Positions 21,351 to 33,019 of a stretch of DNA of 64,000 nt are shown here, piece after piece. The stretch's first letter is position 1. Every line of letters begins with the position of its first letter. A program made the translations under genes and the position numbers. Source of the DNA: Harmonia axyridis (Eukaryota; Arthropoda; Insecta; Coleoptera; Coccinellidae); contig NC_059504.1 in the NCBI RefSeq assembly GCF_914767665.1, positions 24,282,001 through 24,346,000 of the forward strand, written 5' to 3'. Below the pieces are notes generated by a model. It was not told the DNA's origin. It saw only the letters and a list, made by a program, of their open reading frames with translations, and did no database searches.

Positions 21351-23670
21351 GAGTTTGAATATACTCTATCCAAATGAAAAAAAAAATCAGATGCACAACG
21401 AACTAAAACCATTAATAACCGTGGTTAACTCTGATCTTGCCCTTGGTTATGGCCATTTAGGAATAACCACGAACAACTAACTTCCCCTTGAAAACCGTGT
21501 AGTTATGATCCACAATTTTAGTCAGGGTATGGTTCAAGTTGTTATGATCAAAATAATAAACACAACCAACTTTCATTTCAACATCGTTCTTCTATATTGC
21601 CGCTCCGTTTTGATAAAACGTAAATTGTCATCAACAGAGACTTTTGTAGGCTTGCATATCCTTGAGTCAGTAATCCACTAAGTCTTATTTCAATTAAATT
21701 CAACCTCAAAAATTAACTCAATAAATTGCTGAAAATTTGGACAACCCTTGAAAAATCTGAACATTCTGGCTTACTTCAAGTGACTTTGGTTATACTATAA
21801 CAAATTACATATATCTGTTCCAGAATTAGTATCATTTTTCCTTTTGGTTGATAATATTCAACTGAATAACTGATATGAAAGAAGCCAGAGTCAAAATTAT
21901 TTCTGGTTGGCTTGAATCCAGCGTACTTCAGAATCAAATTCGTAAAATACGCCATGGAGTGAATTATCACAAATTAAAAATCAGTTAACGACATCTTGAA
22001 TTTTTTGTTGATAAAGTAGAAAGTACTGGTCGGTCATAGAAAGACATTTGATAGTTTTTTGGCCATATGTTTGAAAAATAATATTTGATGGAAACTGAAT
22101 GCAGGAGTTCGATTGTGTATTACGCGAAACTTATAGAAATCTGGATGAAAAACGATCCAGATAGATGGATCGGTGCCAAGATAAGTTGATGAATCCATCT
22201 GTTAGATCAAAGTGCCAACAGAATGTTCACAATAGAGGCGGATTCAGACCTGAAACGTGAGAGATTAATCGAAGGCTAATTTTATTTCGGGAAATGGATT
22301 TTCCACTTCTAAGAGGCGTTTCTTGAACGTTCCTTGAGTCTCTAAGTATCGAATGTCTTAGAGCTTGGAATTGATCACCAGAAAACGAAAATATTCCGAC
22401 ATCTTCTTGACAATATTGTCCCAACCAAAAAACTATTTCAATGTTATATGTTTGTCGATTTTTTGATTGTTAGCTCTCAAAATATACATACGATAGGAGA
22501 AGGAATTCTCCTAAATCCCAGGACAGTCTATTTTCATGGAATATTTCCATCAGTTTAAAAATTGCCCCTCTATCATGCTTCATACAATCAAAACGTTAAT
22601 AACTTAATTGAGCACGGCTTTCCATAAAAGATTCAAGGCATCCGGAATATATACAGTTAGTTGGAGAAATTGCCATTAACATATTTTTATTGCTGAATTG
22701 AATTGTTCATCTCCTCATTTCATTGCAAAAATGAAAATTTAATAACTGACATAAAGATGGAGAAAGTCGTATCGGCTGAAATATGAGGTTGAATAGGAAA
22801 AATAATATCTACAAAGGATGACGGAAATATGATGTTCTGACACAATTAAACTCGGTGACCAACTCAGTTTCTGGAGATGACAATAGCATTGATGACATGT
22901 TCGTCAAACTCTTTTTTTGTTGCTTAGAATATTGTTCATCAGAATTCAATAGAATTATCGACTCAATAATTTTGAAATGAGTAATTGTCGGTTATTCGTC
23001 TGAGATCTAGGGATTTCCAATGAGATTTAAAAAACATATTCTCTAGAAATTTGAACATATTTCATTCAAGTCTCTCAAAACAAGTAAATATATCACATAT
23101 TTCAAGCATTCATCAATATTCCAAATGCTCTCGTTTGTACTTAAGATGAATATGTCAAAGATTCTCTGGAATCTCAATTTTTTGCGTTCAAGATTTCTAG
23201 CATGTTCTGTAATTTTCCAAAGGACGTGAATCTCAAAATGCAGAATATCTGTGGCTGCTCATAAAAACACAGAACTTTTTTCGATATTAGTGTTTCTGTT
23301 TGAGGTTTAGAACAATATGAAACTTCGATTTGATTCTACAAAAATTTCAATGATAAGGTTCTGGTAGAACTGAAACCTAGTAGGTACATTTATAATTGTA
23401 AAATTACGACATCAAGGCAAACGTATGTTTCGTAAAGATCGTTTGACAAAATAGAATACTTTAATACCTCTACAATTATTCGACACATTCTGCTCGAAAC
23501 ATTCTCCACAAAAAGGCTCTTCAAGCTCAAAACAATAATAAAATTTTGTCTCCTTTGTTTCAATGCTAATTGGTCAATCAAAGAAAATATATTTAATCTT
23601 GAAAATTGTATAATGGCTGAAAGTAATTATAACAGCATAATGTTTGATGGTAATTTTTTAATTTCGGAAA
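21351..23670. other. No gene recognised
   Basis: AT-rich sequence; short frames only. No inverted-repeat termini or protein families were noticed. Confidence 0.3.
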
Positions 23671-23677
23671 AAGTACA

Positions 23678-23750
23678 TCCTCGGGCGGGAGTAGAACCCG
23701 CAACCTCCGAATCACTAGTCCAGCGCTTTCATTAACTGAGCTACCGAGGA
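23678..23750 (-). tRNA. tRNA-Thr(AGU)-like gene or tRNA pseudogene
   Basis: On the minus strand this 73-nt segment has a perfect 7-bp acceptor stem (TCCTCGG/CCGAGGA). The anticodon loop is CTAGTGA with anticodon AGT (threonine) on a 5-bp stem that needs two G-U pairs. The T stem is a perfect 5 bp (GCGGG/CCCGC). Deviations are one mismatch in the D stem and a T-loop TTCTACT in place of the usual TTCRA. A TTTTT Pol III terminator follows at 23668-23672. The fold is good enough for a real gene, but the loop changes suggest a decaying copy or a tRNA-derived SINE head; I see no SINE body behind it. Confidence 0.75.
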
Positions 23751-23759
23751 AGTTGAAAG

Positions 23760-24565
23760 TTCCAACCACTTATCGAGGAAACGCTTTGCCCAAGATCAAA
23801 TGTTAGTAGTTTCCCTTACAAATAATGTAGTTCGCAAAGGTTAGGGAAACTTAATGTTGGAAGGGAATTCATTCTCTATCGGTGATCATCACGATTCTCT
23901 TTACCTTTGATCTAACGTCGTCGATATTTTATGACTTATGACAGTATGATGTGGTTTCTGAATCTTGCGATCAACCGAACAATTTACGCCAAAGATAAAA
24001 ATGGTGTGTTAACCATCGAATATAATGCTATTATTATTTATATCAGTACTGTTTTGTTGGTGATTATTTGAAACTTAATTGAAATAAAACAACATACAAT
24101 GAATAATATTCAATGGATATCCATAAAACGAGAAAGTCATCAACACTATTATATAATACACAACCAATTCTGTAGGTTTGAAATTATCAGGAAAATAAAA
24201 TTTGGGAAGGCCACATTTACTTAATAGTTAGTTGCATTTTGCCTTGATCGCAGCCCAGTATTCGAATTCCGAACCTTATCTGCATTTTTCAAAATTCTAG
24301 AATCGATTCGAGTACGGATTAGTTATTAGGTATTTGAACATTACCATTCCTTGGTCAAAATTAAAAAATTAGAGACATAGTGAACGACATAACTGCTCAA
24401 GAATAAGGCAATTGCTATTTTATATCTTGACACGAAAAAAAGATTATATCATCATAGTTATAAAAATTTGAATGAATATCCAGCGGCGGGATTCGAAGAA
24501 TAAAAATTTCAAATATTGATATCTGTGAAACTATTACTATTATGATTTTGCGGAAACAAAATATA
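23760..24565. other. No gene recognised
   Basis: AT-rich, no structure noticed apart from short frames. Confidence 0.3.
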
Positions 24566-25680
24566 TAGGGTGAGTCTTTGACTTGTACATATATTTTAAC
24601 CGAAGATTCTTGAGGTCAAAAGAAACACTTTATTCATTTGCCATTTTTTCCGATTCGGCCGGTTAAAAATATAAAGCCATTTCATAATGAGCTAATTCAC
24701 CCCTGGAAACTGGAACACTGAAGTTTTTGCAAGTATAAGATATACCATTTGAACCTTGGAAATAAGCTACTAAATTAGAAAAACCATTATAAACTCACTT
24801 TGAACATTCCATTTGTTGAAAAAAGTATTATATTTATAATATAATGAATGAGTTATCCCAATTTCATTGATGATGAAGATCAAATATTTTTCTCTTGATT
24901 TTCTATTTCATTTTCGATAATCATAACGAATTGAGCTCGCTACCACCCATATTGGCTCAGCTCTGATATTCATAATTCATATCCATTCATTTATTATATC
25001 GCATTTATATTACTTATATCGTTGTTTATTTCATTTCGTACAAGAATGCCATTCAACCTAACATTCTAAAATAAATAATATTCATCTGTGAAAGTTCTAA
25101 CACAGACTAGTGGTCTGTGGTTTTAAGTTTGAACCTCAAATTTCGAGTGTTGCAAATATAAACAAAGTAGTTCGAATAATCTATGTTCTAACCTAAAATA
25201 TTCATTTTCATTTCCTGTTTACACTGTTATTGTGATATGATATTCGATATTATGTTTGCATAAAATGAAAATCATCGAAGATTTGAAAAAACCTAACAGA
25301 ATATTGAAGTTCCATACATATTTTCAAGAAATTTAATAACAATTTCCAAAATAATTGTGTGGATACAAAATAAATAAGTGTGCATTCTGATAGAAAGCAA
25401 TTTCTTTATGAAATGAAGCATTTGATTTGTTCCAACCATCTCATAAAAATATTGATCTGCATCAATATTTTTGAAGCCATCATTTTGAAAATATGGAAAT
25501 AAAATTTTATGGTTCTGTAATCAATGGAACCTTACTACATGATTCATCTTGATTTTGCCATTGAAAATAAATGAGAAATATTCAATATAAATATCCACAA
25601 TTTCTGTTGCCTGTTTCTTTCAACTCAACTATTTGTTTTCACATTAAAACAATTATGGCACTCTTGGAAGTATGTCAATC
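24566..25680. mobile_element. Left half of a 1.95-kb TIR element (copy A)
   Basis: Begins tagggtgagtctttgact and matches the first about 1 kb of the full copy at 26082-28029 with moderate divergence. It is cut at 25680, where Penelope-like 3' sequence starts. The matching right end lies at 28843-29048, so copy A appears to have been split by later insertions. Confidence 0.8.
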
Positions 25681-26056
25681 ACAACAAAAAGAAGAAGACA
25701 AGACCTAAAACGTGACACATACCAAAGAAAACTGACTTTGACATTCACGTTCCAATATTGTGAAATGACGAGAAATTGAAGGTGAGATACATTTATTTTA
25801 ATTAACTTATTTTGTGAAGTAAACTATTGTGTACACTATTTTAAATGTTTGTGTTTTTTTTACAGCCTCAATTTTAATTATTATTTCATATTGTAAACTA
25901 TCAGATGAGTTATTTTTACTGAAGAAGGAGAGTGTTCTCCGAAACGTATAATTATATATTTTTTTTATATGAACTGAACAACTTCATTAAAAACCTGACA
26001 CTTCCAAATAAAGAAAATACTATTGACTATTAAAAAGCAGGTAAATAACATGATCA
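25681..26056 (+). mobile_element. Penelope-like element 3' tail (copy 1)
   Basis: Matches 28427-28798 almost throughout, from the lysine-rich end of the endonuclease frame (acaacaaaaagaagaagac) to the terminus catgatca. It holds a hammerhead-like core, CTGAAGA at 25919-25925, a stem II hairpin ggaga/tctcc and GAAA at 25941-25944. A (TA)n tract follows directly. Confidence 0.8.
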
Positions 26057-26081
26057 AAATATATATATATATATATATATA
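26057..26081. repeat. (TA)n tract between Penelope tail and TIR element
   Basis: About 12 TA units; the last TA also serves as flank of the element at 26082. Confidence 0.9.
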
Positions 26082-28026
26082 CAGGGTGAGTCTTTGACTT
26101 GTACATATATTTTAACCGAAGGTTCTTGAGGTCAAAAGAAACACTTTTTTCCTTTACCATTTTTTCCGATTCGGCCCTGTTAAAAAGATATAGCCATTCT
26201 AAATTTTCAAAATGAGCTAATTCACCCCTGAAAACCGGAACACTGAAGTTTTCTCAAGCATAAGATATACCTCTTGAACCTTGGAAATAAGCTACTAAAT
26301 TAGAAAAACCATCATAAACTCACGTTTAACATTCCATTTGTTGAACAAAGTAGTGTTTATAATCAAATAAATGAGTTATTCCAATTTCGTTGACGCTAAA
26401 GATTAAATATTCTTCTCTTGATTTCTATTTCATTTTCGATAATTAAAACGAATTGAGCTCGCTACCACCCATATTAGCTCTGATACTCATATCCATTCAT
26501 TCATTATATTTCATTTATATGATATCGTTGTTTATTTTTCGTGCAAGAATTAACCTTAAAATCTCAAATAAATAATATCATCTATGAAAGATCTAACACA
26601 GACTATAGTAATCTGTGGTTTTAAGTTTGAATTTCAAATTTCGAGTGATGCCAAATATAAACACAGCAGTTCGGTTCGAATAATCTATGTTCTAAGTTCT
26701 AACCTAAAATTTTCATTTACATACAGTTTACACTGTTATTGTTATAAGATATTTGTTATGAAATGAAGCATTTGATTTGTTCCATCTATCTCATAAAAAT
26801 ATTGAAATGCATCAATATTTTTGAAACCATCAGTATGAAAATATGGAAATATGGAAAATATTCTGGCTCTGTAATCAATGGAAAATGTTAGACTCCACTT
26901 GTAATCAAATTTGTTGTTAATGTGTACCTACATTATAGCCAACTTTACTACTTAATTCATCTTGATTTTGGCATTGAAAATAAATGAGAAGTATTCAATG
27001 TAAATATCCACAATAGAATATTTGGTTTCTTTCAACTCACCTAATTTGTTTTCACATTAAAACAATTATGGCCCTCTTGGAAGTATGTCAATCATAAGCT
27101 CTTAGGATGAATTTATGGAATAGCAAAAGAATAAAAGTATTCAATCTCAATCACATGAAAATTTGTCTAGTATGTACCTAATCCTAGTGGTATGTTTCGA
27201 TGTGAGTTTGAATGAGCCGAAGAAGAATACAGTATTGTTCGATAGCAGCAGTCTTTAGTGGGATATTGATTGTTGTCATTATAATGGGACTATTTTGTGA
27301 AAACTTTTTTAAACATGGGTTTTATGAATAATCTGGACTTTTCAAAAAGAATGTTGATTTTAGTGAAGTATCTTCTTATTATCAGAACTGTGCCAAAGCT
27401 CAGTGATTTTTAATCAAATCGAGGAGTTGAGGTGAGCTTATTCAAATAACTTCATTTTCAAACTAAGTTGGCTAGTACTTCAATTCCTAAATCTGAGACA
27501 TGACTTCATAGTAAATATTCATTTCTGTGGTTTTTTTTCCACAATAGAACAGAGTTGCATTCAGCCAAAGTACCCAATTTTTTGAATTTCACAGATAATT
27601 TTTTTTTTTTAAGATCAAGTTATTCGAAAACGGCGCTTTGTACGAGAAAATATGAAGAATACTTTTATTTTTCAAATTAGCCAAATATTCTTCAATGAAC
27701 GTTCAAATTACTATTAAGAGTTGGTTTCTTCGAATTTCTGGTATTTTTATGGTATGTTATGTTCATAACAAAGAAACAGAAGAATGTGTATGGAATCTGG
27801 TGTTCGGAGAAGATGTATCACATCAAAAAAAAGCTATATTTCAAAAATCATTTCCTTCGATACAACCATTTCCGAGATATAGCCGAAAATCACATTTTTT
27901 TAACGATTTTCAACAGCCTGTATCTTTTTAACTGGGCCGAATCGGAAAAAATGGTAAAGGAAAAAAGTGTTTCTTTTGACCTCAGGAATCTTGGGTTAAA
28001 ATATATGTACAAGTCAAAGACTCACC

Positions 28027-28029
<3 letters not shown>
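26082..28029. mobile_element. Full-length 1948-bp TIR element (copy B)
   Basis: Terminal inverted repeats of about 115 bp start CAGGGTGAGTCTTTGACTTG and end with the complement at 28029, flanked by TA. A near-identical full copy lies in reverse at 51225-53168. No open frame exceeds about 120 codons and none resembles a transposase, so it is non-autonomous. The terminal motif and TA flank place it with IS630/Tc1/mariner-like elements. Confidence 0.9.

Positions 28030-28060
<31 letters not shown>
28030..28060. repeat. (TA)n tract
   Basis: About 15 TA units between the TIR element and an inverted Penelope tail. Confidence 0.95.
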
Positions 28061-28064
<4 letters not shown>

Positions 28065-28800
28065 AATAGTATTTCCTTTATTTGGAAGTGTCAGGTTTTT
28101 AATGAACTTGTTTATTTCATATAAAAAAATATATAATTATACGTTTCGGAGAGCAATACATTGGACAAACATCACAGAGATTACACGACAGACTCAACGC
28201 TCATAAATACACAAAAAACGCAACAACGGCACTAAACAAACATAAAAAGACAAAAAAACACGAATTCGACTATGACGAGACAAAAATACTAACAATAGAG
28301 CCAAAACGAAAACAGAGAGAAATATGGGAGATGATACACATACAATCTAACTTGGAAAAAACAGTTAATGATAGACAAGACGTAAAACAACTCAGTCAAT
28401 TTTATGTACCACTCCTTAAAAAACCGACACAACAAAAAGAAGAAGACAAGACCTAAAACGTGACACATACCAGGTAAGACTGACTTTGACATTCACGTTC
28501 CAATATTGTGAATTGACGAGAAATTGAAGGTGGGATACATTTTATTTTAATTAACTTATTTTATGAAATAAATTATTGTGTATACTATTTTAAATGTTTG
28601 TGTTTTTTTGCAGGCTCAATTTTAATTATTTTTATATTGTAAACTATTAGATGAATATCATTTTTACTGAAGAAGGAGAGTCTCTCCGAAACGTATAATT
28701 ATATATTTTTTTATATGAAATAAACAAGTTCATTAAAAACCTGACACTTCCAAATAAAGGAAATACTATTGACTATTGAAAAGCAGGTAATTACCATGAT
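28061..28800 (+). mobile_element. Penelope-like element copy 2 with inverted tail at its 5' end
   Basis: 28061-28153 is the reverse complement of the element's own 3' end (compare 28680-28772). It switches abruptly to the endonuclease coding part at 28154. The 3' UTR runs from 28457 to the terminus near 28798, with a hammerhead-like core (CTGAAGA 28667-28673, hairpin ggaga/tctcc, GAAA 28688-28691). Both sides are (TA)n tracts. An inverted terminal piece before a 5'-truncated body is a known Penelope insertion pattern. Confidence 0.85.
28151..28456 (+). pseudogene. C-terminal GIY-YIG endonuclease fragment of a Penelope-like element
   Basis: An open 101-codon tail beginning with EQYIGQTSQRLHDRLNAH, which is the YIG strand and the following Arg-containing helix of GIY-YIG nucleases, then HEFDYDETKIL, KRKQREIWEMIHI and a stop at 28454-28456. 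The GIY half and all upstream reverse transcriptase are missing. In Penelope-like elements this domain nicks target DNA to prime reverse transcription. Confidence 0.8.

Positions 28801-28802
<2 letters not shown>

Positions 28803-28842
<40 letters not shown>
28803..28842. repeat. (TA)n tract
   Basis: About 20 TA units following the Penelope copy 2 terminus. Confidence 0.95.
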
Positions 28843-28844
<2 letters not shown>

Positions 28845-29048
28845 AGGAATAGCTATATTCCTAAAATCATTTCCTTCGATAGAACCATTTACGAGATATA
28901 GCCGAAAATCAAATTTTTTAATCGATTTTCAACAGCCTGTATCTTTGTAACTGGGCCGAATCTGAAAAAATCATAAAGGAAAAAAGTGTTTCTTTTGACT
29001 TCAGGAATCTTCGGTTGAAATATATGTACAAGTCAAGGACTCACCCTG
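28843..29048. mobile_element. Right end of the split TIR element (copy A)
   Basis: Matches the last about 205 bp of copy B (27824-28029), ending tcaccctg before TA at 29049. With 24566-25680 it accounts for both ends of one older copy; about 0.7 kb of its middle is missing. Confidence 0.8.
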
Positions 29049-30096
29049 TATATGTAATAACTCAATAAGTTGAAACGAATTGATTGTTTCTGGCTCTACT
29101 TGACGGAAATTCCTTTTAATATGATAAAAAGAAGTAATCATATGTTGAAACGAATATATACGGTATTTCTTCCATAATATTCTTCTCGAAATTTCTTTGA
29201 TTCGGATGGTGTGATCAGATGGTCACGCAATACACATAAAATTTTGCATGAGGCACCAAATTTCATTTCAATCGAATCGATAGTTTTGAAATCATGAGGG
29301 AAACAAAATTTCGAATGGCCATATTTACGAAACGCATGATCGGATTTTGACCATTGACGAACTTACAGCGAGATACAAATTTAACATGATCACTTTTAGT
29401 TTCAGATTTTTCCATTCGAAAGTTAACGTGTTTAAGGCCGGAAAGCATGAATTTGATCACGAATTCATCATCAATGAGTCCAGAGCATTCTTTGCCCGAA
29501 ATTAGAAAATTACTGACATCGTGAAAAAATGATAAACAGAACAATGAAGGGAACGACCCAAAATATGAATAGTATCAACCAAGAAACCTAATCCTACCCA
29601 TATTTTTCAGGAAGTGGGTAACATATCAGATTCGGTAATTATTTTCAGTCGGATAGCGTGCATTTAACCTTTTTTCAAACATATCTCCATCATTTCCTAT
29701 AAGATTAATAGTATTTCAACACGATTTCTCTGAAAAACTTCAGAATTAATCCTGAAATGACTCAATTTGGAACGGAAAACTCATTTCCACAATGTTTGGT
29801 GTCATACAGAAGTCATTTCTGAAAAAATTTATGTATTATATATTTATGGGTTAATATCACGCTAGTTTCACGAATTTCCCATATCCAAGTCACTGTGACA
29901 CCAAATCTGTTTACGTTTCATGAGGAATGTGGGTGATTCGTTAAAATAAATGCATAAAATTTCTCATAACATAACCTTGCCTATACTCTAAAATGTTTTT
30001 TCAATGTGATCTTATTATACAGATGCGGGAAATATTATCGCAATATATAACTTATGAATAAAATAAAACAAAGTAATTTTTTGATGTGTTCGGCAC
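29049..30096. other. Unassigned repeats
   Basis: No gene. The part at about 29300-29530 contains gccatatttacgaaac (complement of the word at 6405/15926) and a block resembling 42245-42330 (gaatttgatcacgaattc versus caatttgagcacggattcg), so it belongs to a dispersed repeat. Confidence 0.4.
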
Positions 30097-30150
30097 GACA
30101 ATTGTTTCGCCAACGCTGTGGCTTCATCTGAACTGGAAAATGTTCTATCT
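30097..30150 (-). ncRNA. Degenerate hammerhead core (minus strand), Penelope-type
   Basis: On the minus strand: CAGATGA (30130-30124; canonical CTGATGA with one change), a stem II GCC/GGC hairpin (30122-30109) and GAAA (30108-30105). The self-complementary stem III ACAATTGT (30105-30098) is followed by C at 30097 as cleavage position. Stem I is weak. Probably an inactive terminal remnant of the same kind as 47727-47771. Confidence 0.55.
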
Positions 30151-30724
30151 GAAGTTAAGGCAAACTTTAATAACATTGACAAAATTGCTCAGAAATTGTT
30201 GTGTGAATTTTATTGGTTAATCTCAACTAGTTCATTTCGTATTTCACAAAAAATTTTTTCTTCTGTAGCATGACAATTCTTAGGATGCGAAATCATTTTC
30301 TTAGGAACTCGACGTATCATTACCGTCTTTGAAAGTAACTGGAGAAATGGAGTTGGTCGCAAATTATTCATCTCCAGTTTTTGAAATGTTTTTTAAAAGT
30401 ATTTCGCCAAACATCATTTAAAACTTCGTCGGTGTTAAATTAAATTTTCTTCAACGGCTTTTAATAACTCCCCAAACCAGTTCTAATGGTGACACAACTC
30501 CTAATAAGGGCGATAACGTTGCCACGCGATTTGAATCATCACCATTTCGGGCAATAAAAGTGATCAAATGGAAACATTCTGTTTTATATGATGATAAACT
30601 ACCATACTGGGATTTAGTCATAATGACTGACAATACAGTGAATTTCCTGTTGACCCTACACAATAATACATTTCTGGTAACTCGGTAAACTATGATTCAT
30701 CCAAATTAAAAAAAATCAGATATA
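30151..30724. repeat. Dispersed repeat copy (30425-30720)
   Basis: 30425-30720 is a diverged copy of 21036-21350. The sequence 30151-30424 is unassigned. Confidence 0.5.
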
Positions 30725-32822
30725 CAGGGTGATTCCGGAGGAGACCGTCAAATTTTAGGAAAAGTTTACACTAGTCAAGGCAGTTTCGAATCAATGTTTG
30801 GTTCATGATTAGGGGCCTTTATTGAGAGTCTACAGGGTGATTTGTCCGATTCGACCGATTTTTCTTTTATTCATAACTTGAGCCTTTACCAATATTGATG
30901 AAATTTTCAGTGTAGAACAATATTATTGTCTTCTTCCAATAATTCCAACACTTTCTCAAAAATACAGGGTGGGAATTATGATAAGTTCAGATTAAATTTG
31001 AAGGTTGAAAAAACAACCCTGCACATTCCGTTTTCAAAAATTCGCTCTCTGCTTCAGGTTCTACCATAATATTACATTACTGGAGCGTTTTTTTTTTGGC
31101 ACAGGTCCAGTTTTCTTAAAAAAAAATTTTAAAGATGAACAATATCGTTATTTCGCTCCAAGGCAGTGAGAATATTCTGAACTAGATAGTAAAGCTGCAT
31201 CATACAAAGCTCTTCCTGAGTTCTAAAGTAGTTTTTCCAAATTCGAAATTCGTTTTTAATGACTCATATTCTGATGTATAAAATCATTTAATCCAGAAAA
31301 TATCTTTATACGTACCTACGTAAACCAAAAAATCTACAATAACTAATGCAGAATAAACATATAAGAATGTAATCAATTCTTATTTTTATAATCAAAGAAA
31401 TAGACGATTTGATGTCTTGAATCTGTAAGATTTATTTTGTTTAGTTTAAAATATAACATAATAATATACAAAAAAGAAATAATATTATACAAAGTAATAC
31501 AAAGAAATAAAATAAAAATAAATAAAAACAAATAAAAAGAAATAGCTTACTAACCTGTAAGAAATCAAAAACCATGCCACTTCTTCGGGATTCTAAAATA
31601 ACTCACAAATACCACATGAACTAGTCTTAGGTTAGAATCTCAGATATAGAACGTAGATCATAGAACATAGATCATAGAACATAGAACATAGAAGTTATAA
31701 AGTTGTTTTCCCTAAAAATAACAGTCTTATTTTTACAAACATTCGAAACATATCATGAAAGGCAAAACTAAGGATCAACACAAAATTTATATAGAATGAT
31801 CGAAATGATTTCCTTTTTTTGAATACATATTCGCGACCTCTTTTTAAATTTCCAATTGACCTCCTGATGAGATATTTTAAGATATTACATTCCTCGAAAA
31901 TTCATTCAACTAGGTCTTCTCTACTTCTAATTTCAACCTCAAATTCCTAATTCGGAACTACTTTGTCGAGTAGGTACTAATAGACGGTTCCTCCTACACC
32001 CGTTCAACAATTTAATTGGAAATTTCATTTGGAGTAGGCCTGTCAATGTGCTCTGCCTTACTAGGATATTGCCCATGTTCTTTAGAATAATGAAATACTT
32101 GTCCAAAAGTACCATTATTCAGTTGACGTTGGTTTGGAAATCATAAACAAAAATCAAATCTGCATATTCTGCATGAGTAAATAATTGAGGCATGTTGAAA
32201 TACACTTTTTGTAACAGATTATTTTTTAATATTCTCATTCTGTGGTTCACTGTGATGGTAACCATGGATCTTAACGAACTTGATTTAAATTGAGATTTAA
32301 GTTTCATGAAAAATTTTCAATTTGATAAAAACTATTTTTCATGAATCGGAAGAGCTTTGTTTCGTTGTACGATACAGCTTTACTATCTAGTTCAGAATAT
32401 TCTCACTGCCTTGGAGCGAAATAACGATATTGTTCATCTTTAAAAATTTTGTCAAGGAAAACTGGACGTGTGACAAAAAAATAAAAACGCTCCAGTAATG
32501 TAATCTTATGGTAGAACTTGAGGCAGAGAGCGAATTTTTAAAAACGGAATGTACAGAGTGTTTTTTCAACCTTCAAATTCAATCTGAACTTATCATAATT
32601 CCCACCCTGTATTTTTGTGAAAGTGTTGAAATTATTGAAAGTAGACAATCATATTGTTCTACACTGAAAATTTCATCAATATTTATAGAGCCTTACCAAA
32701 GTTATGAATAAAAGAAAAATCGGTCGAATCGGACAAACCACCGTGTAGAGTCTAAATAAAGACTCCCAACCATGAACCAAACAGTGATTTGAAACTGCCT
32801 TGACTACTGTAAACTTCTCAAC
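30725..32822. mobile_element. 2.1-kb foldback element with arms of about 490 bp
   Basis: Begins CAGGGTGATTCCGGAG after TATA. The left arm (30725-31215) is inverted at 32345-32822. Shared blocks include the aaggcagtttc end, tcgttatttcgctccaaggcagtg and caccctgtattttt. An internal CAGGGTG occurs twice in each arm, near 30837 and 30965 on the left. The outermost about 30 bp of the right arm is lost. The interior (31230-32340) has no transposase and contains a short degenerate tandem of atagaacatagatc near 31640-31690. Confidence 0.8.
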
Positions 32823-33019
32823 CTGTTTAGTGAATTAAAACCGATTAAAAATGCTTATTTTATTAGTCCACCTACCTATACATAATGGTCTATTAGAATC
32901 ATTAGAAAGATAATAAAGAATTGACAGCTTCAGTCAAGAAGTGAAACGTGGATTATTTTAGCCAATAGACAACCACCAAATCTACACATTCTGGTTCCAT
33001 AGACGACATGCTATAATTT

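Noticed and set aside
25919..25960. Active hammerhead at the Penelope tail (also 28667)
   Set aside because: The CTGAAGA, stem II and GAAA parts are good, but I find no stem III partner ending in a cleavable UH, so I list only a hammerhead-like core.
27695..28124. Two overlapping plus frames (78 and 121 codons), also present in reverse at 51145-51559
   Set aside because: They lie in the terminal part of the TIR element and run into the TIR and (TA)n tract. Conservation between the copies is explained by recent transposition of the DNA.
28803..28842. CRISPR-like or satellite array
   Set aside because: Repeats near here are simple (TA)n microsatellites. No regularly spaced repeats with unique spacers occur anywhere in the window.
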